Positions 29,640 through 42,159 of a stretch of DNA of 64,000 bases are shown piece after piece (positions within the stretch are counted from its first letter, which is position 1; every line of letters begins with the position of its first letter). Origin of the DNA: Hyposmocoma kahamanoa (taxonomy: Eukaryota > Arthropoda > Insecta > Lepidoptera > Cosmopterigidae). The stretch covers positions 2,698,616 to 2,762,615 of the forward strand of contig NW_020653715.1 of assembly GCF_003589595.1 (NCBI RefSeq), given 5' to 3'. Position numbers and translations under genes: made by a program. The notes beneath the pieces are model-generated. The model was not told the DNA's origin. It was given only the letters and a program-made list of their open reading frames with translations, and did no database searches.

Positions 29640-31550
29640 AAGTTACCCAAATATCACATCAACTGCTCGTAAAAAAATATGAGAATGGTCATAAGTGACC
29701 TTTTGATTAGTAATTGGAAATATCAAAATTCCATTTTTATATTGGAAGTGGGTAGTGTTGTTATACATTTAAGACCTCATGAGTCAGTTTTATTTTATTA
29801 TTATTTTAATTTTTGATACGACTAAAAATAATAAATAAAACATTAAACGTTTCACCATTTTACATGAATTGGCTATAAATAGATTTAAAGTCCAAACAAC
29901 TGATGGCTTATTAATAACCACGGTTGTCGTAATATCGTAAATTAACACGCGTTTATAGAAGACAATACTTACAATGGTCTATTGTTAACCATATTGGTGT
30001 CTCACTGAATTGCAGATTTTTTTTAAAACAAAATTAAAATATATTCCTTAAGGATAACTAATGACTTTGGACAGGCCAGGTTTAGGAATTCGGAATTCTT
30101 CCGTACTCAGGTTCAAATTCGTGATACCGAAGAGGACAGACAAGGTTTTATCATTTCCTTATTCGGAACATTTTCTTATTTGGAAAAGCTTGAACAGATT
30201 GATTGGAAAGACAAGGAGACTGGTAATGAACAACTGTCACAGAACGACGACTATGAGTAGGGAAAAGATATGATAGCATCAGCGCATGAACGCGCGGGAT
30301 CGAGGTGACCAGGGTACGAAAGTGCAAAAAAGTTTATACTCAGCTATATGTTTTGCTGTAACTATGGGCAATATATAATTTTATATATAACATCTTAAAC
30401 GCGAATAAATTCTTCTTTCTCACAGGGAGAAATTAATTTAAAAAACTGTTAACAACCAATAATTTTAACTCCCGAAATAAAACTACCAAGACGTCTGAAG
30501 GAACCTCTGACAGGTTCTATAAATTTTGTGCTTCCAACATTGTATTAATCTGAAGCAAAATTTTGTTACACTGTTACAATTACAACTGAGGCTACAGCGC
30601 GTTAATAATAATCACTAATATATACAAGATAAGATTTAAAAAAACTTAGATTTTATAATATTGCATCGCCACACCTAATACATATATATTGATAACGATG
30701 TTGACCTACAAAGCGAGACAGGCGAATCGATCACAATAACTAAAAACGTTATGTAGGTTGTTATATTTAACATACATACATAAATGCCATTACGGCTTTC
30801 TCTCATTGTGGTAAGCAGTTACTGTTGTGGACCTTAAACCGCTACGCTCTTGACATATCTTTTGGTTCATCCATTCGTATCAGTATTTTTTACACGGCCG
30901 TTTATTCATGACACGTTTGACTTGCCTTTGTAAAGAATATCCTTAATCTGATAGACACATGTATGCCGAGGACGACCTATGACCACGGTTTCTCAAGTTC
31001 GTTTATTCTGCTAACATTTATCAACTCCATCTGACCAAACTGTATAATGTTCCTAATTTGCTTAATTTTTACTTTTACCACAGATTCAATTTTGTTATTG
31101 TTTCTAATAGTTACAAATCCGGCTCCAGTTGAAACTTATCTTACTTATCACTTCACGCCCTTTTTCCATCAGGATAGGCCACAGCCTTCCACTTACTACA
31201 ATCCTGATATACATCTTTCGCCTGATAAACAGGCATCAATCATGTTTTTGACCTGGCCTTTTCTTTTTCGACCTCGATTAAGTTCACCTTGGTCGGCCTT
31301 TACTAACTAGCTCACTCACAATCGCCTTATAAATTTGTTTTGTCAATCTTCTTTCATTCATCCTCCCCTGTCTGAACTACATAAAAAGCATCACTTCTCT
31401 ATCTGATACCTATATTATGGCATTATCTTTAAATATGTCGTAGGTCAGTCGATGTAACTAACATCGATTCTCGATTTTACTGATCGTATCAATCGCAGTC
31501 AAGCTAAATTTTACGGAGTGTAATTTACATTTTGTTAACAAATTGGCACG
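29640..31550. other. Stretch with no recognised gene
   Basis: AT-rich. The short frames at 30061-30273 and 31047-31310 have no recognisable domain. I can support nothing specific here. Confidence 0.3.
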
Positions 31551-31554
31551 AGAT

Positions 31555-31765
31555 GATTAATCGCATATACTGTTTCTATGAAATTGATGCAAGTGCAGAA
31601 ACCTGCATGTCTGAGAGATTCCTGTCCTATATGTCTGGCGCATCCTCGGTTACAATCCGCGAGCACCTTACCCGGATTGGCAAATGCTTTCACCACGATG
31701 GCAAGCATTATAGTGTATGCCATGGATACGATAAGAAGAAACAGATGTCTGAACTCTTTGAGAGC
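31555..31765 (-). repeat. Repeat related to 6225-6445
   Basis: Shares GGCAAATGCTTTC and CATTATAGTGTATGCCATGG-like words with 6225-6445 in the same order. Probable retroelement tail. Confidence 0.4.
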
Positions 31766-32577
31766 ATTTATGTAACATGCGAAGACTTGTGACGTTACTA
31801 TTGGACCAGGATGGTAGACTGGCTTGAGAATCTCCTACAAAAAGACCTTTGCCAAGCCCTTGAAAGTATATGCTTTATTGATGACAGCACCGCTTTGAAT
31901 ATGTAGAATATTTCGCTGAATTAAATAATGTGATTAGATAAGCATAATAATGAGCAATAAAGAAATTAACGACACATTTCACTTTGTTTCGTTAGATTAA
32001 AGCAAGATAAGATTTGATGTGATTGCATTACCTCATCCAATTATCTGTGATTCACAATTACATATATGATTCATTCCCTAAGCAAAACGTGATGTGGACT
32101 TAAGTTGTTTTAAATACTTGCGTTAAGTCTGCAGATGCATGAGCTAAGAAGATCCTGTCTGAGATTGTTTTCTCCAAGATTAACCTTGAGTATGTAACTA
32201 GGATGTTCTTGGAAGTGTCCCAGACTGAAATCCTAGTCTGAGGCCAGTCAAATGTTGTGGTTGTCTAGCACATTACACATTATTACAAGTACTTCCTAGA
32301 CCTAGTTAACATATTGTAGGCTAATAATATGCTGCAATTTCGATGCGGTCATCATTACCAGACACTGGAATTGGTTGAGTATATTTACCTAAATATAAAT
32401 CAAGTAACATGTAGAATAGATAATACATTCATTTGAAATTCCGGATTTGTTATTGTTTTACTGTTATGTCACTGTTAACACGGTATGTATTTAGAAGAAA
32501 AGTTTTGTAATTGTAAGGAAAAATACAACAATTTTGTTTCGATTTTATGTCTTTTCTTTTTTGCCGTCGGCATCGGT

Positions 32578-32864
32578 CATTGACTTACAAATAAATGGAC
32601 GACGGGTCTAATACAAAAACCACGAAAAAAAATGTCCCAAGTCAACCTATTTAAATGTAGTGACATGTCAAGGAATATGAAAAAGCTAAAACGTTAAATT
32701 TAAATTGTAATGTCATCGCAGTACTGTCTAATTTTGCGTGCTTCGCTGTCAGTCGAACAAACGAAGACTAGAACGTGAATGACGCTCTGTATACGATTTT
32801 AACGCCCTATAAGTTCGGACACTTTTTAGCGCGGACCCGACGTCCATATAATTGTAAGTCAATG
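32578..32864 (-). mobile_element. hAT-like MITE family, copy 3
   Basis: 287 bp with the same ends as copy 2. The 8-bp duplication is GCATCGGT at 32570-32577 and GCACCGGT at 32865-32872 (7 of 8 match). Orientation as copy 2. Confidence 0.85.
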
Positions 32865-33486
32865 GCACCGGTATTACTTTTGTTTTTGTTTGAAATATAC
32901 TTAAGTATACTTTGCCTAATTCAACCTCTGTTCTTTACAATTAGGTGCGATTGTGTGCAAGTCATTCACATAGTTCGATTTATGATTTCATGTTGTGTGT
33001 TGTGATATAATGATTTTACGTCGATTATCACTTTAAGGGGCGATATGTCAAAAGTATCTTCAAAAGTATCCATTCTTTCAAAATAGCTCAAGCATCATTC
33101 AAAATTTAACGTGTAAAATTTTAAATTCAAAAAATCTTTTTCTTCATAGACAAGTAAGTTATCTTATACTCAATCGTAAGTCGTCTGACAAGAATGAGTT
33201 AGAAACTCTAAGGGTTGCTGATTGTAATTTGTGCACATTTATCATTTATTATGTGTATTTCGAAATATCATAAGAGAGAATCAGCTAAAATTATTTTTCA
33301 TCACGTAGAAACTGTACTGCAACTTTTTAATAGGGATAAGAATCTTAATAAAGAAGCTTATACAGTGATTTTTAAATGAATTTGTGAAGACAACTGTCAA
33401 GAACAGTCTTTTTTGTTTATGATCTTCGTATTCATGTTATCTTTAACATTATATTTTATGAAAAAAAAATATATTCTTACGCCTTT

Positions 33487-33705
33487 GGCCCGGTTTGTAA
33501 TTCGCATTAACAGCATGCATTAATATTTTAATCGATTTAGGACTCTAATATATTTATAATACACCAAATACACGTAATATCGATTCTCGCAGTGGCTTGA
33601 AATGAGTAAATGATGTCATACAACGAGTTTACCATACAAACAAGTTACATAGCTTTACATGCAATATGCAACGGAATTTGTATTTCAAGTAATTCTAAAA
33701 CTGGA
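33487..33705 (-). repeat. Interspersed repeat, partner of 24990-25250
   Basis: Reads on the minus strand in the same order as 24990-25250. The stretch 33760-34930 after it holds no feature I can support, apart from two overlapping antisense frames around 33876-34258. Confidence 0.55.
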
Positions 33706-34939
33706 CTGATGTCAATCAATAAAGGTTAAGTATACTAATAGGCGACTTTATTTTACCTAACTAGTTTTCTTAAATTTACGCTTGAGTAACATGTTTCTTT
33801 CTAATTTTTTCTCAGAGACATTCTGGTGCTTGGTTTGTAAATTTACAAAAAATCCAATACTTGTACTTATAATAAGTGTCTCGCGCGTTTAAGGAAGGAT
33901 ACCGTTATGTCTTGACTCATTGTGACATTCAATTCCATTTCTTTCTCTTGATTATTAGTTATTATTACCCACAAAGCAATTTCGGCAATGGCTTTTACGT
34001 CTTGAAATTGTTCTTCGGCTTGGCCATAATCATTTGTTTTCAATGTTTTACTAAAAGATCTACATACACTGATACGTCTAAATTATTTTTTATCCAATGT
34101 ACTTGCAATATATTTACATTTTTATTATTTATATACAACCCTGGAACAAAATCGAGGGTACAACAGGGTCGTGTTTTAGAACCATCAATATTTTCATTCG
34201 ATGTTTTTTTTTCCATAAAAAACCTTGCACTTGTACTATAATACCATAAGGAAGCCAAGGGCCGGTGTAATTGCTAACCGGTCGAAGGCAGGTCAGCCGA
34301 ACTGGTTAGTAAAGCTCACAATGTCTTTACGTGTAAGTATTTACTTACGTACTTAAAACCATATGTAAACTTACTTTGTAGTTATTAAACAAATGTTTAT
34401 AGTTACATATTGTTATTTTTTTGCTTGAACTTTGCTGGAATAGAATTATTTTTAAAACTTGCCGTGAACGTTATTTTAGTTAGACAAAAAATGGAACCTG
34501 CCAATTTTATGTAACGGTTTCGCACGTTCACATACACAGACGCGTAAGCTGTCTTAACAGTTACAAATCAGTTTCATCTTAATGTTACTGACTTTGTGAC
34601 GGTGACTCCGAATTCTGAATCTAATTTGATAGATGTTAAAATATTATCTTCCTTTCACTCTCTAATTTAAAAAGGGATAGCAATATTTTTTAGAAACCGT
34701 AGTACCATTCACTGTACCAAAAAAACCTTGTGGTTTATAAAGTTGTGGATAATCTTGTGTTAAATTCGCTTTCTCAGTGGTTTTTGGACAAGTCGAATAT
34801 AATTTCTTTAACGTTATGCTCCATTAAATGTTTTGAACGTATATGTACAGATCACAACTAAAATTGTACCTTATTCGGAGTATCTTTAGGAATTCTTTAT
34901 TGGTTTTTAATTCTTTATTTTCAAATTGCAAGAGATCGT

Positions 34940-35075
34940 GATTTAGATAAGTAAAAATGGTGGAGGACGGTAAGGGTAACAGCACCAATTAGAATGAACG
35001 TGAAAGGGAAAGTGGAGATAGGTCGACCTCATATGACTCTCCAGATTGAGAATACATTAAAAACCCAAGTCAGAA
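34940..35075 (+). pseudogene. RTE/Jockey-type LINE fragment
   Basis: One frame reads VKGKVEIGRPHMTLQIENTL, resembling the 'GRPxxTWxDEIxKTL' end of lepidopteran LINE proteins. Very short and without further support. Confidence 0.4.
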
Positions 35076-35079
35076 GTAC

Positions 35080-35303
35080 TTTTTTTTTTTTTTTTTTTTT
35101 TTAATAACGCACACACTCAACATAGCCCCGCACTAGGGAAACCCTGTGTCGCGGGTGCCATGGGCACATACATAGACACAAATTACACCCAAACTCACGA
35201 GAGAAATAATTGTAGGCCATACAACTATTTCTCCCGGCCCGGGAATCGAACCTGGGACCTCTGCGTGGCAATCCGGCACGGTAACCGTTCGGCCACGGAG
35301 GCA
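35080..35303 (-). repeat. tRNA-headed SINE with poly(A) tail
   Basis: On the minus strand it starts TGCCTCCGTGGCCGAACGGT. The polymerase III A-box TGGCCGAACGG is at 35285-35295 and the B-box GGTTCGATTCC at 35242-35252. It then runs through GAAATAGTTGTATGGCC and GTGTCGCGGGTGCC-type body sequence to a poly(A) tail (T-run 35080-35102). The tRNA-like head lacks a pairing acceptor stem, so it is not a tRNA gene. Copy 2 is at 15263-15411. Confidence 0.85.
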
Positions 35304-36266
35304 GTTATAGTATACTTAGAACAGACAGGCGTGGCTGATGGTATTTTTATACCTAAATAATATGTAATTTTAACTGCAACAATTTACTGCAATTAAACCT
35401 TTAACAATATCTGCCAATCATAAATCACAAAACGGTATATATACATCACGCTACCAAAAGCCATAATTTCAATGTCCGGAAGCGTAATCAAAATCACATC
35501 CAGCACGTAACTTATAATTTCGCTTTACCGCCGAATACGAGGTCGACTGCCTTGAGACTTCCAACAATATTTGGGTTAAGAACTGCTTTGAATTTGGTTT
35601 CATTACTAATCGTAAATTGGAGTTCTGGGTATTGCCGTAATATCCAGAACAACAATTAAATCCATATGCATTAAATAAAAGAGGGCTCAGCATTGTGCCC
35701 TTTTGAAGTCTTCGAAAGAAAGCGCAAAACTCCGTAAGAGTTAATAGAAAAACAATGAATTAATCTAAAGAAACCAAAGTAAATAAATAACTATACAATA
35801 GATGGGTTATTATAGCCTGGCATAACATTTGACTAAGTTAAAGAAAAACTCGAAGATAGTCGTGTAAAATGGTACGTAAATGAAAGGTGTTCCTGTTAAA
35901 TGATCAAGATGCATAACCGAAACATGTTGATATTATAGTCACATTAATTATCAGAATATTACGTACCTATTTAGTTTTATACTTACATACCAGGAAGTTA
36001 ATTCTAGTTCGTTTAATTTTAGATGATCATAAACTGACAAAATATTCGTAATAAGAAAGTCGTTTTGCGTTTGCTACACTTGCTTGTTGACACGTCTATT
36101 TAGTGAAGTAATAGTTGGTTAGATAAATAAAGTTAGGTCTGATAAGTTGGGTAACCTGGTCTCTCGTTTACTTTAAGACTATTTTTTAAACCTGTAATTT
36201 AATGAAAATAAGGTCGAGTGTCGAAAACTAGTCTAATTTCGGTAGATGTTTTTGTTTTTGTATTAA

Positions 36267-36720
36267 ATGAAAAAGATTTTGTATTGTAGAAGGTTCAACC
36301 TTAAACTCCGCATGCGTTTGGTCAGCTGTTACATCTTCAGTATCTTGCTGTTTGGTATGGAGTGTTGGATCTTGACTACAGCATTATACTCAAAACTGGA
36401 GTCCTTTGAGATGTGGCTGTACAGACGAATGCTTGGCATATCGTTGGTACAAAAGGTCACCAATGTTGAGGTTCTTCGTCGAATGAGATAAAAGTTAGAA
36501 ATACTCAGAATTGTAAAGGAAAGGAAGCTGCAGTAGTAGTCAGGTAAGGAAGATGCAGGGAAAAGTACAAGGAAACCGTAGTCGAGGCAGAAGGAAAACC
36601 TCGTGGTTGAAGAACTAGAGAGATTGGTTCCACTCTTTCGTGCGGCAGCTTCAAAAATGAGAATAGCCATGATGGTCGCCAACCTTCGTAGAGAAGCGGC
36701 ACACTTAGACGAAGAAGTAA
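36267..36720 (+). pseudogene. LINE reverse-transcriptase C-terminal fragment
   Basis: The frame 36267-36491 reads KLRMRLVSCYIFSILLFGME, then CWILT, FEMWLYRRMLGIS and TNVEVLRRM. This is the conserved region after the RT domain in RTE/R1-like elements ('LRLRLxxxYVxSVLLYGxExWTLT...EMWxxRRxLxIxW'). After a frameshift the next ~230 bp resemble the final 'GKRxRGRRRxSW...NLR' part. Decayed. Confidence 0.75.
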
Positions 36721-36729
36721 AATTTTAAG

Positions 36730-38005
36730 TGATTTTTATTATTCGCCAACTGATTTCGTTTTACAATAAAAACATTCGACTCTCCGTATTAAAAGTACAT
36801 GTACTGGAAAGAGATCTCTGGACTAATGTATCTTTTGTTATTTGTTATGTTATTGGTCTTCCTTGTCATCTTATCGTAGTCGTGTAGTAAATTTAGTCAA
36901 ATAGTGTATTATAATTTAATTATCATAAAACGTGTAAGGAAGAAAATAACGGAAAACTACACTTGTAACCTTCACAGGTTTTCGCATCATTCAAGTTCTT
37001 ATTTTATAAGATAATCAATGCCAAGTCTTTACGTGCGTGTATTTTTTCTCATGACACCGCATTGTTTGTTGATATAGATGTTAAACAAAAGTGGGCCAAG
37101 AATGGAGCCTTGCGAGAACCCCACTGACATATCGATATCCATACGATTTCTCTTTAGTTTGCTAAACATTTATGTTGTTTAATAATAATGTCGGTTATTG
37201 TTTATCAATATTTTACACTAGATTTGTGATGTACCTATTTTACGTTACACGTACTATACCAACATTCTTAGATTATTATTAAGGCTGCTAGTATTCTGTA
37301 GATCGCATAGACCAATCCATCATTACTATCCCATATATATTTTAATAGGTTACTTACCATAATATAAATTGAATAAAATTATAGCCGAACTTTTTAATTG
37401 ATGACTTACAAAGTATAGCCATTTGACGTTTAAATGGTTCCTGTAGATCTAAAAATCCTTAAAAAGTAAATAAACGAAATCTATTTGGTAAACTATCTAT
37501 TTTATCAGATGCCTATCGCAGTTCGAAATTAATTTTCAGTCTTTGTTTACGGTTTCTGCAACCCAGGCTATCTTAACATAGTGTAGCAACGGTATTGTGC
37601 ACTGAATATAAACCAACAATGATTCATAGCTCTGTAATTGTACAGGCTTATAGTTAGAATGCAAAATGAAGTAACTCTTTTTGTAAGAAACTTCACAGAT
37701 TGATTAATGTTTCGACATTTTGCAATATTGTCGCAAAGTTAATTGGGTAGTAATTTGTTTTGTCTATTCGATGTTTGTTGTAATTTATCGGTGACAACCT
37801 TTTATTAATAATAACAGCATTTGATTGAGTGTTTAGTATGTTGCAGCATTTTAATGCTGATTTTAATCTTATAACACTGAATAAAACATTACAGTCTCTT
37901 GTAAAACATACTACGTTTCATAATATACTATATATTTTCTGTTATATAGTGACATACTTTATAAGTATTAGAATTAAGTAAAGAATCAATATACCACAAT
38001 ATACA
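36730..38005. other. Stretch with no recognised gene
   Basis: AT-rich. At 37054-37150 one frame reads like the RT phrase 'FVDIDVKQKWAKNGALREPH' (weak), so a short LINE relic is possible. Nothing else supportable. Confidence 0.25.
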
Positions 38006-38010
38006 GTTGT

Positions 38011-38054
38011 AGATAAAAGTAGACAAATAAAGTTTTATTTGTCTACTTTTATCT
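38011..38054. repeat. Perfect 44-nt hairpin palindrome
   Basis: Arms of 21 bp beginning AGATAAAAGTAGACAAATAA, perfectly inverted around a 2-nt GT centre at 38032-38033. Confidence 0.9.
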
Positions 38055-38960
38055 GATTTAAAATTATTTATGTTACTTTTAAAATTAGTTTACATGGCAG
38101 CCTTTCGAATAAACTTTCCTTACCTAATTAGAATACTATAAACTCTCTAATCAGTAACCATTGTACAATACCATGGATTTTATCTAAAAAACAAAGAGTC
38201 CTTCTGTGCTACAAAACTTAACCAAAAATCTAATTCTACAGCATTTCCCTTTTCTTCATTATCATGCAAGATCTTATCTTCATACTTACTTATTCAGTCG
38301 CAATTACACAGTACAATATTGCTATCACCTACTAAGATCAAACTCATTTCGAAAAACCACTTTCGCTTCTGTCTAACCTGAATATTTCAAATCAGTGTCT
38401 TGCTACTTTTCTACATTGATTCAAAGTGAGAGTGCAACAAACGAATGAGGCCGCGACCTTGCGCCAAACCCGAATCCGGCGCAGCTATAAAGCTTAGAGG
38501 ACTGACGTTTGTCTGACAGACATCCTAAAAAATAAATTAACTCTAATGACAAAGTACATTGTTGTTCGAGAAAGGAAAACGATCAGTCACACGAAACATT
38601 TTGAATCCTGAGCGACTATGTCTATATCTTGTGTCAAACTATACTGATGTTGGATGAATCCGAACTACAAAGAAGATTAACCCGAAACATTTAGAAGATA
38701 CGCAAATTATTCCTTTTCAATTAAGTTTTTATTTAATCCTACAATATATCGTTACGAAAGATTTTTCTATACCACATAATGCAATAAATGAGATGACTAA
38801 GGCTATGAAAGAAACAGAGAATGTTGCGAATATTACAAACTCTCAGTTTAACTTTTGCATTGTACATCACAAGCTTATCGTCCACAATGAACTCCGAGTT
38901 GACGACGATGTTTCTCAGGTGGACAAGGTCATATTCGAAACTAGTGCACAATTGTAGATC

Positions 38961-38998
38961 ATTGTACTAAAAAGGAACAATTTCCTTTTTAGTACAAT
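38961..38998. repeat. Perfect 17-bp-arm hairpin
   Basis: ATTGTACTAAAAAGGAA, loop CAAT (38978-38981), then TTCCTTTTTAGTACAAT. Degenerate TTTAGTACAAT words repeat just downstream to about 39012. Confidence 0.9.
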
Positions 38999-39775
38999 CA
39001 ATTTAGTACAATTTAGTGCAATCATGATCTATTTTCCATGTCGTCGATTGCGACTTAAAAAAGGTGCAATCATGATTATTTATGGTATTGATGGTTCATA
39101 TGAAGCCAATAGTCTAAGTAAAAGGTCTTGCCTAATAGATCATAGTACAAATTTGACTGAAACAAAATCTGTCACCGTTTAGACAATTACGAGATTAAAC
39201 GGAAAAAAATGAACCCGGCTATAACAACCGACAATAACAATAAAGTTTATATCATACGCAATGACAATAACATCGCCATAAACCAGTTACTTAACGAAGC
39301 TATGAAACATGAAATGGTTTACAATAAAATTACATGTAAAGAAATACTTTTACGTAAACGCATATTTGCGAATGTAGACGTTGCGTTATTTTTAATAATT
39401 GAGGTAGCGCAATTAGCATGAAGTAAAATTATTTAATTTTTTTACGACAACGTGCAAAGGTTACTTCATTACACTGCATTTGCTAGAGATGAGGTGTATC
39501 TATAAAAAGTTTTCGATAATTTAATGAATAGTTCGGGTATTTATTCCTAAAGTATGAATTGTAAATTAATTATATGATAAATGTTTTTTGAAATTTTCTA
39601 AAATAACTATTGCAATTGCATTTGAATTATATATTATATTATTTTTTATTTTCATAGTTCTTAAAGGAACGCCTTACCGATCACTGAGACGTATAATAAA
39701 AGCATGATGACTATTATTAAATATGTTTTTTTCACAAAAAGGACACGAGTTTTCTATAGAGAAAATTTAAGTCAT

Positions 39776-39968
39776 AGTCAGCCATGCTGGCTCAATGTGG
39801 GTTGGAGATTTTACACGTTATCCAAGGCTTGAGAAACTTGTGAACCTTCTTCAAAATGCAGGTTTTTATCACGATATTATTCTCTTTCACCGTTAACGAT
39901 AGGTGCTTCTAAAAAACATTCTCAAATGTACGTAAACGAGAAATAACGGTAGAAATTTGAAAATCCCG
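39776..39968 (-). repeat. SINE body fragment next to the assembly gap
   Basis: Shares GTCATAGTCMG, TGCAGGTTTTTATCACGATA and TTTCACCGTTAACGATAG-like sequence with the SINE at 53585-54066. It is cut by the Ns at 39969. Confidence 0.55.
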
Positions 39969-39978
39969 NNNNNNNNNN
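39969..39978. other. Assembly gap (10 N)
   Basis: Ten consecutive Ns join a SINE fragment (left) to the tRNA-armed foldback repeat (right). The true distance is unknown. Confidence 1.
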
Positions 39979-40136
39979 AGCATTACCGTGCCAGACGTAT
40001 TGTTGTTGTCGTATTTGTATTTGGTTTTTCAACTTTTTTTAAGCCGTAGCGCCATCTATGAGAAATCTATGAAAATATTTCGTCACCCAGAGTGGCTTTG
40101 TTAGTACAGAATTATAACAAACTAGTGGAGTAATTT
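39979..40136. repeat. tRNA-armed foldback element, copy 3 (broken by the gap)
   Basis: AGCATTACCGTGCCAGACGT (arm), AGCCGTAGCGCCATCTATGA (core) and ATAACAAACTAGTGGAGTAA (tail) match 2630-3023, with the right arm deleted. The left arm is lost in the N gap. Confidence 0.65.
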
Positions 40137-40929
40137 CACATAAAAAATAATTGAATATCAGTTCAATAAAAAAAAAATAATTATAGTTGTGTGATGTGAA
40201 AAATACTGGCGTAATCGAGATGTTTAACGAAATTGAGTTATTAACATGTCTGGGATGGATCTACAATCCCCTCTAAACGAAATAATGTCATCAGATGTAG
40301 ATTGTTCTCAATCTATTTATGTCACTTTCCCAAAAAATACTTTTCGAATTATGTCACTTTATGACTGAGGGTGCGATTTATGCCTTGTGAACTTTGTACA
40401 GGTAGGTAAGCAAAATGTCGCTTTCTACCCTCGACCTCTCCCTGCGGCCTCGGCATTGCGTCGCCCGCGCCCTTACCGCCTTCCTACGTAAATGATCACG
40501 TCATATTTCAGAGCAAAGGTCATATAAAATGATAAGCCAATGTTTTGCGACGTTTTTTTAATTTGTATATATTTTCAAGGTTTCGATAACAGCCATTAGT
40601 CAAAACTAACAATTATTAAATGGAAAACTTTTGATTAACACTTTTCTTCTATTATAATATTAAATTACATCCTAAATAACTAACTGTGTTTAATTAATTA
40701 TTTCTGCCCTTCCTTGTCATAACTAACGCAAATGCATTTCGGTAACTTTCGAAAGATTGGCACCTAGTTTATTTTTATTTAAAAATGTGAGTTACACTGA
40801 TATTGAATGAATGAATGAATAGATGTATGAAAGAATGAACTCAGTTTCGCTAAGAATGTCGATTACGTTAGTTATGACATGGATCAATAACTGAAGAGGA
40901 CTGCTAATCTCCATACTACAGATTGTAAC

Positions 40930-41420
40930 CCTGAAAAAGGTTAAAATTCCATCTTACATCTAGATGGCACTCTTCAACTTCTACTTACTATGAGCGTTTA
41001 CCCGCTACTCTCAGACTTGAACCGTCTGACGAAACATTTAGGCGCCGGCTGAAAGACTTTTCTTGAAAAATCCTATATACTCTGTAAAAGAATTTATGAA
41101 CTTTAAATTGTAACGAATTCAGTATTTTCTATTTTTATATTTTTATTCTATTTTTTACCGCATTAACATGCTCTTGTATGATTATCAACTTATGACGATC
41201 CTTGATGGAGAATGATATCTGATATGTAATTTAATGACAACAATATTATATAATGAATTGTTAATTTTCTAATTATTGAGCGCTTTTCTTATAATTTTCC
41301 TTTTTGTCTGACGATCTCAATATAATTTCTTATACTTTGACATGTAGTGCAATTTATACTGTAATCTATGTTATATTTGAGAAATAAATGAATCTGAATC
41401 TGAATCTGAATCTGAATCAA
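40930..41420 (+). pseudogene. LINE 3' end with (GAATCT)n tail
   Basis: Reads LPATLRLEPSDETFRRRLKD and, after a one-base shift, LKNPIYSVKEFMNFKL, then stop. These are the last residues of a CR1/Jockey-type ORF2. A ~280-bp 3' UTR ends AATAAATGAATCTGAATCTG, a hexamer microsatellite tail. Confidence 0.7.
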
Positions 41421-41689
41421 TAGTTTGAAAGTGGTTTATATTATGGCTGTGGATATCAACTAATTCCTCTTTAATATGAAAGATTTTATTCCTTGTAATA
41501 TTATTCAAATAATGATCATGAGCTAACATTATTTTCTTCACTTTGACAAAAATGCGTGTCAATAGATTGCATTGTGTGTCACAAACTAATTTATAAATTA
41601 ACGCTTCCAAATATGGGTAGATGGCGCTAATCCTAAAGAAAATAAAAGAATAGCCAGCGCTATCCTCAAAAATTTGTGCAATAAGCGCC

Positions 41690-41830
41690 TTCTAGTTGGT
41701 TTGTTTGTTATCACTGGAAATTAGAAAAGCTTTGATAAATTGCAGTTTGTTAATGTAAAACAAATTAGTTACAAAAATAGCTATTTGGTAATCGTCGCGA
41801 CATCTGGTGCACCATCATCTTATTTAAGAG
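41690..41830 (+). repeat. Partial copy of the 690-1080 repeat flanks
   Basis: TTGGTTTGTTTGTTATCACT, then AAATTAGTTACAAAAATAGC and CGCGACATCTGGTGCACC, correspond to flanks of the palindromic repeat at 690-1080 in inverse order. Confidence 0.45.
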
Positions 41831-42159
41831 CAAGATTTTTTTTTAATTTATTGCTGGCCATGGAAACAAAGTCCTTCAGCGGAAAACATAAAAATAAGTT
41901 TTTCTGTAAATATGGCCGCCACAAAGAGGATAGGCAATTTGAGCCGGCGTGCTTGGATTCACTCGGGATTCCTTAGAATGGGCCGATACGGGTATTTTAG
42001 TTCGAGATTCGTATAATTTCGCGTTTTAATCTTCGATTAAGGCACAATAGCACTGTCCTATTCCACTTTAAACTAGATTTCACAAAATAATTGAAAGTCA
42101 AAATAAAAACGACACTTTTCCCTCCAAAAGGTCCAGAGCGAATCTTAAGAGCAAGACTC

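Noticed and set aside
31047..31310. 87-codon plus-strand frame with a hydrophobic start
   Set aside because: Looks superficially like a signal peptide, but the rest matches nothing and the region has no gene-like context.
33876..34241. 121-codon plus-strand frame and its antisense 34040-34258
   Set aside because: Hydrophobic low-complexity translation typical of AT-rich DNA; no family recognised.
35242..35303. Possible tRNA gene (minus strand)
   Set aside because: No 3' acceptor strand; followed by a SINE body and poly(A), and a second degraded copy exists at 15263-15411.
41371..41610. 79-codon minus frame with a DSDSDSDSDS run
   Set aside because: The Asp-Ser run is the translated (GAATCT)n LINE tail.
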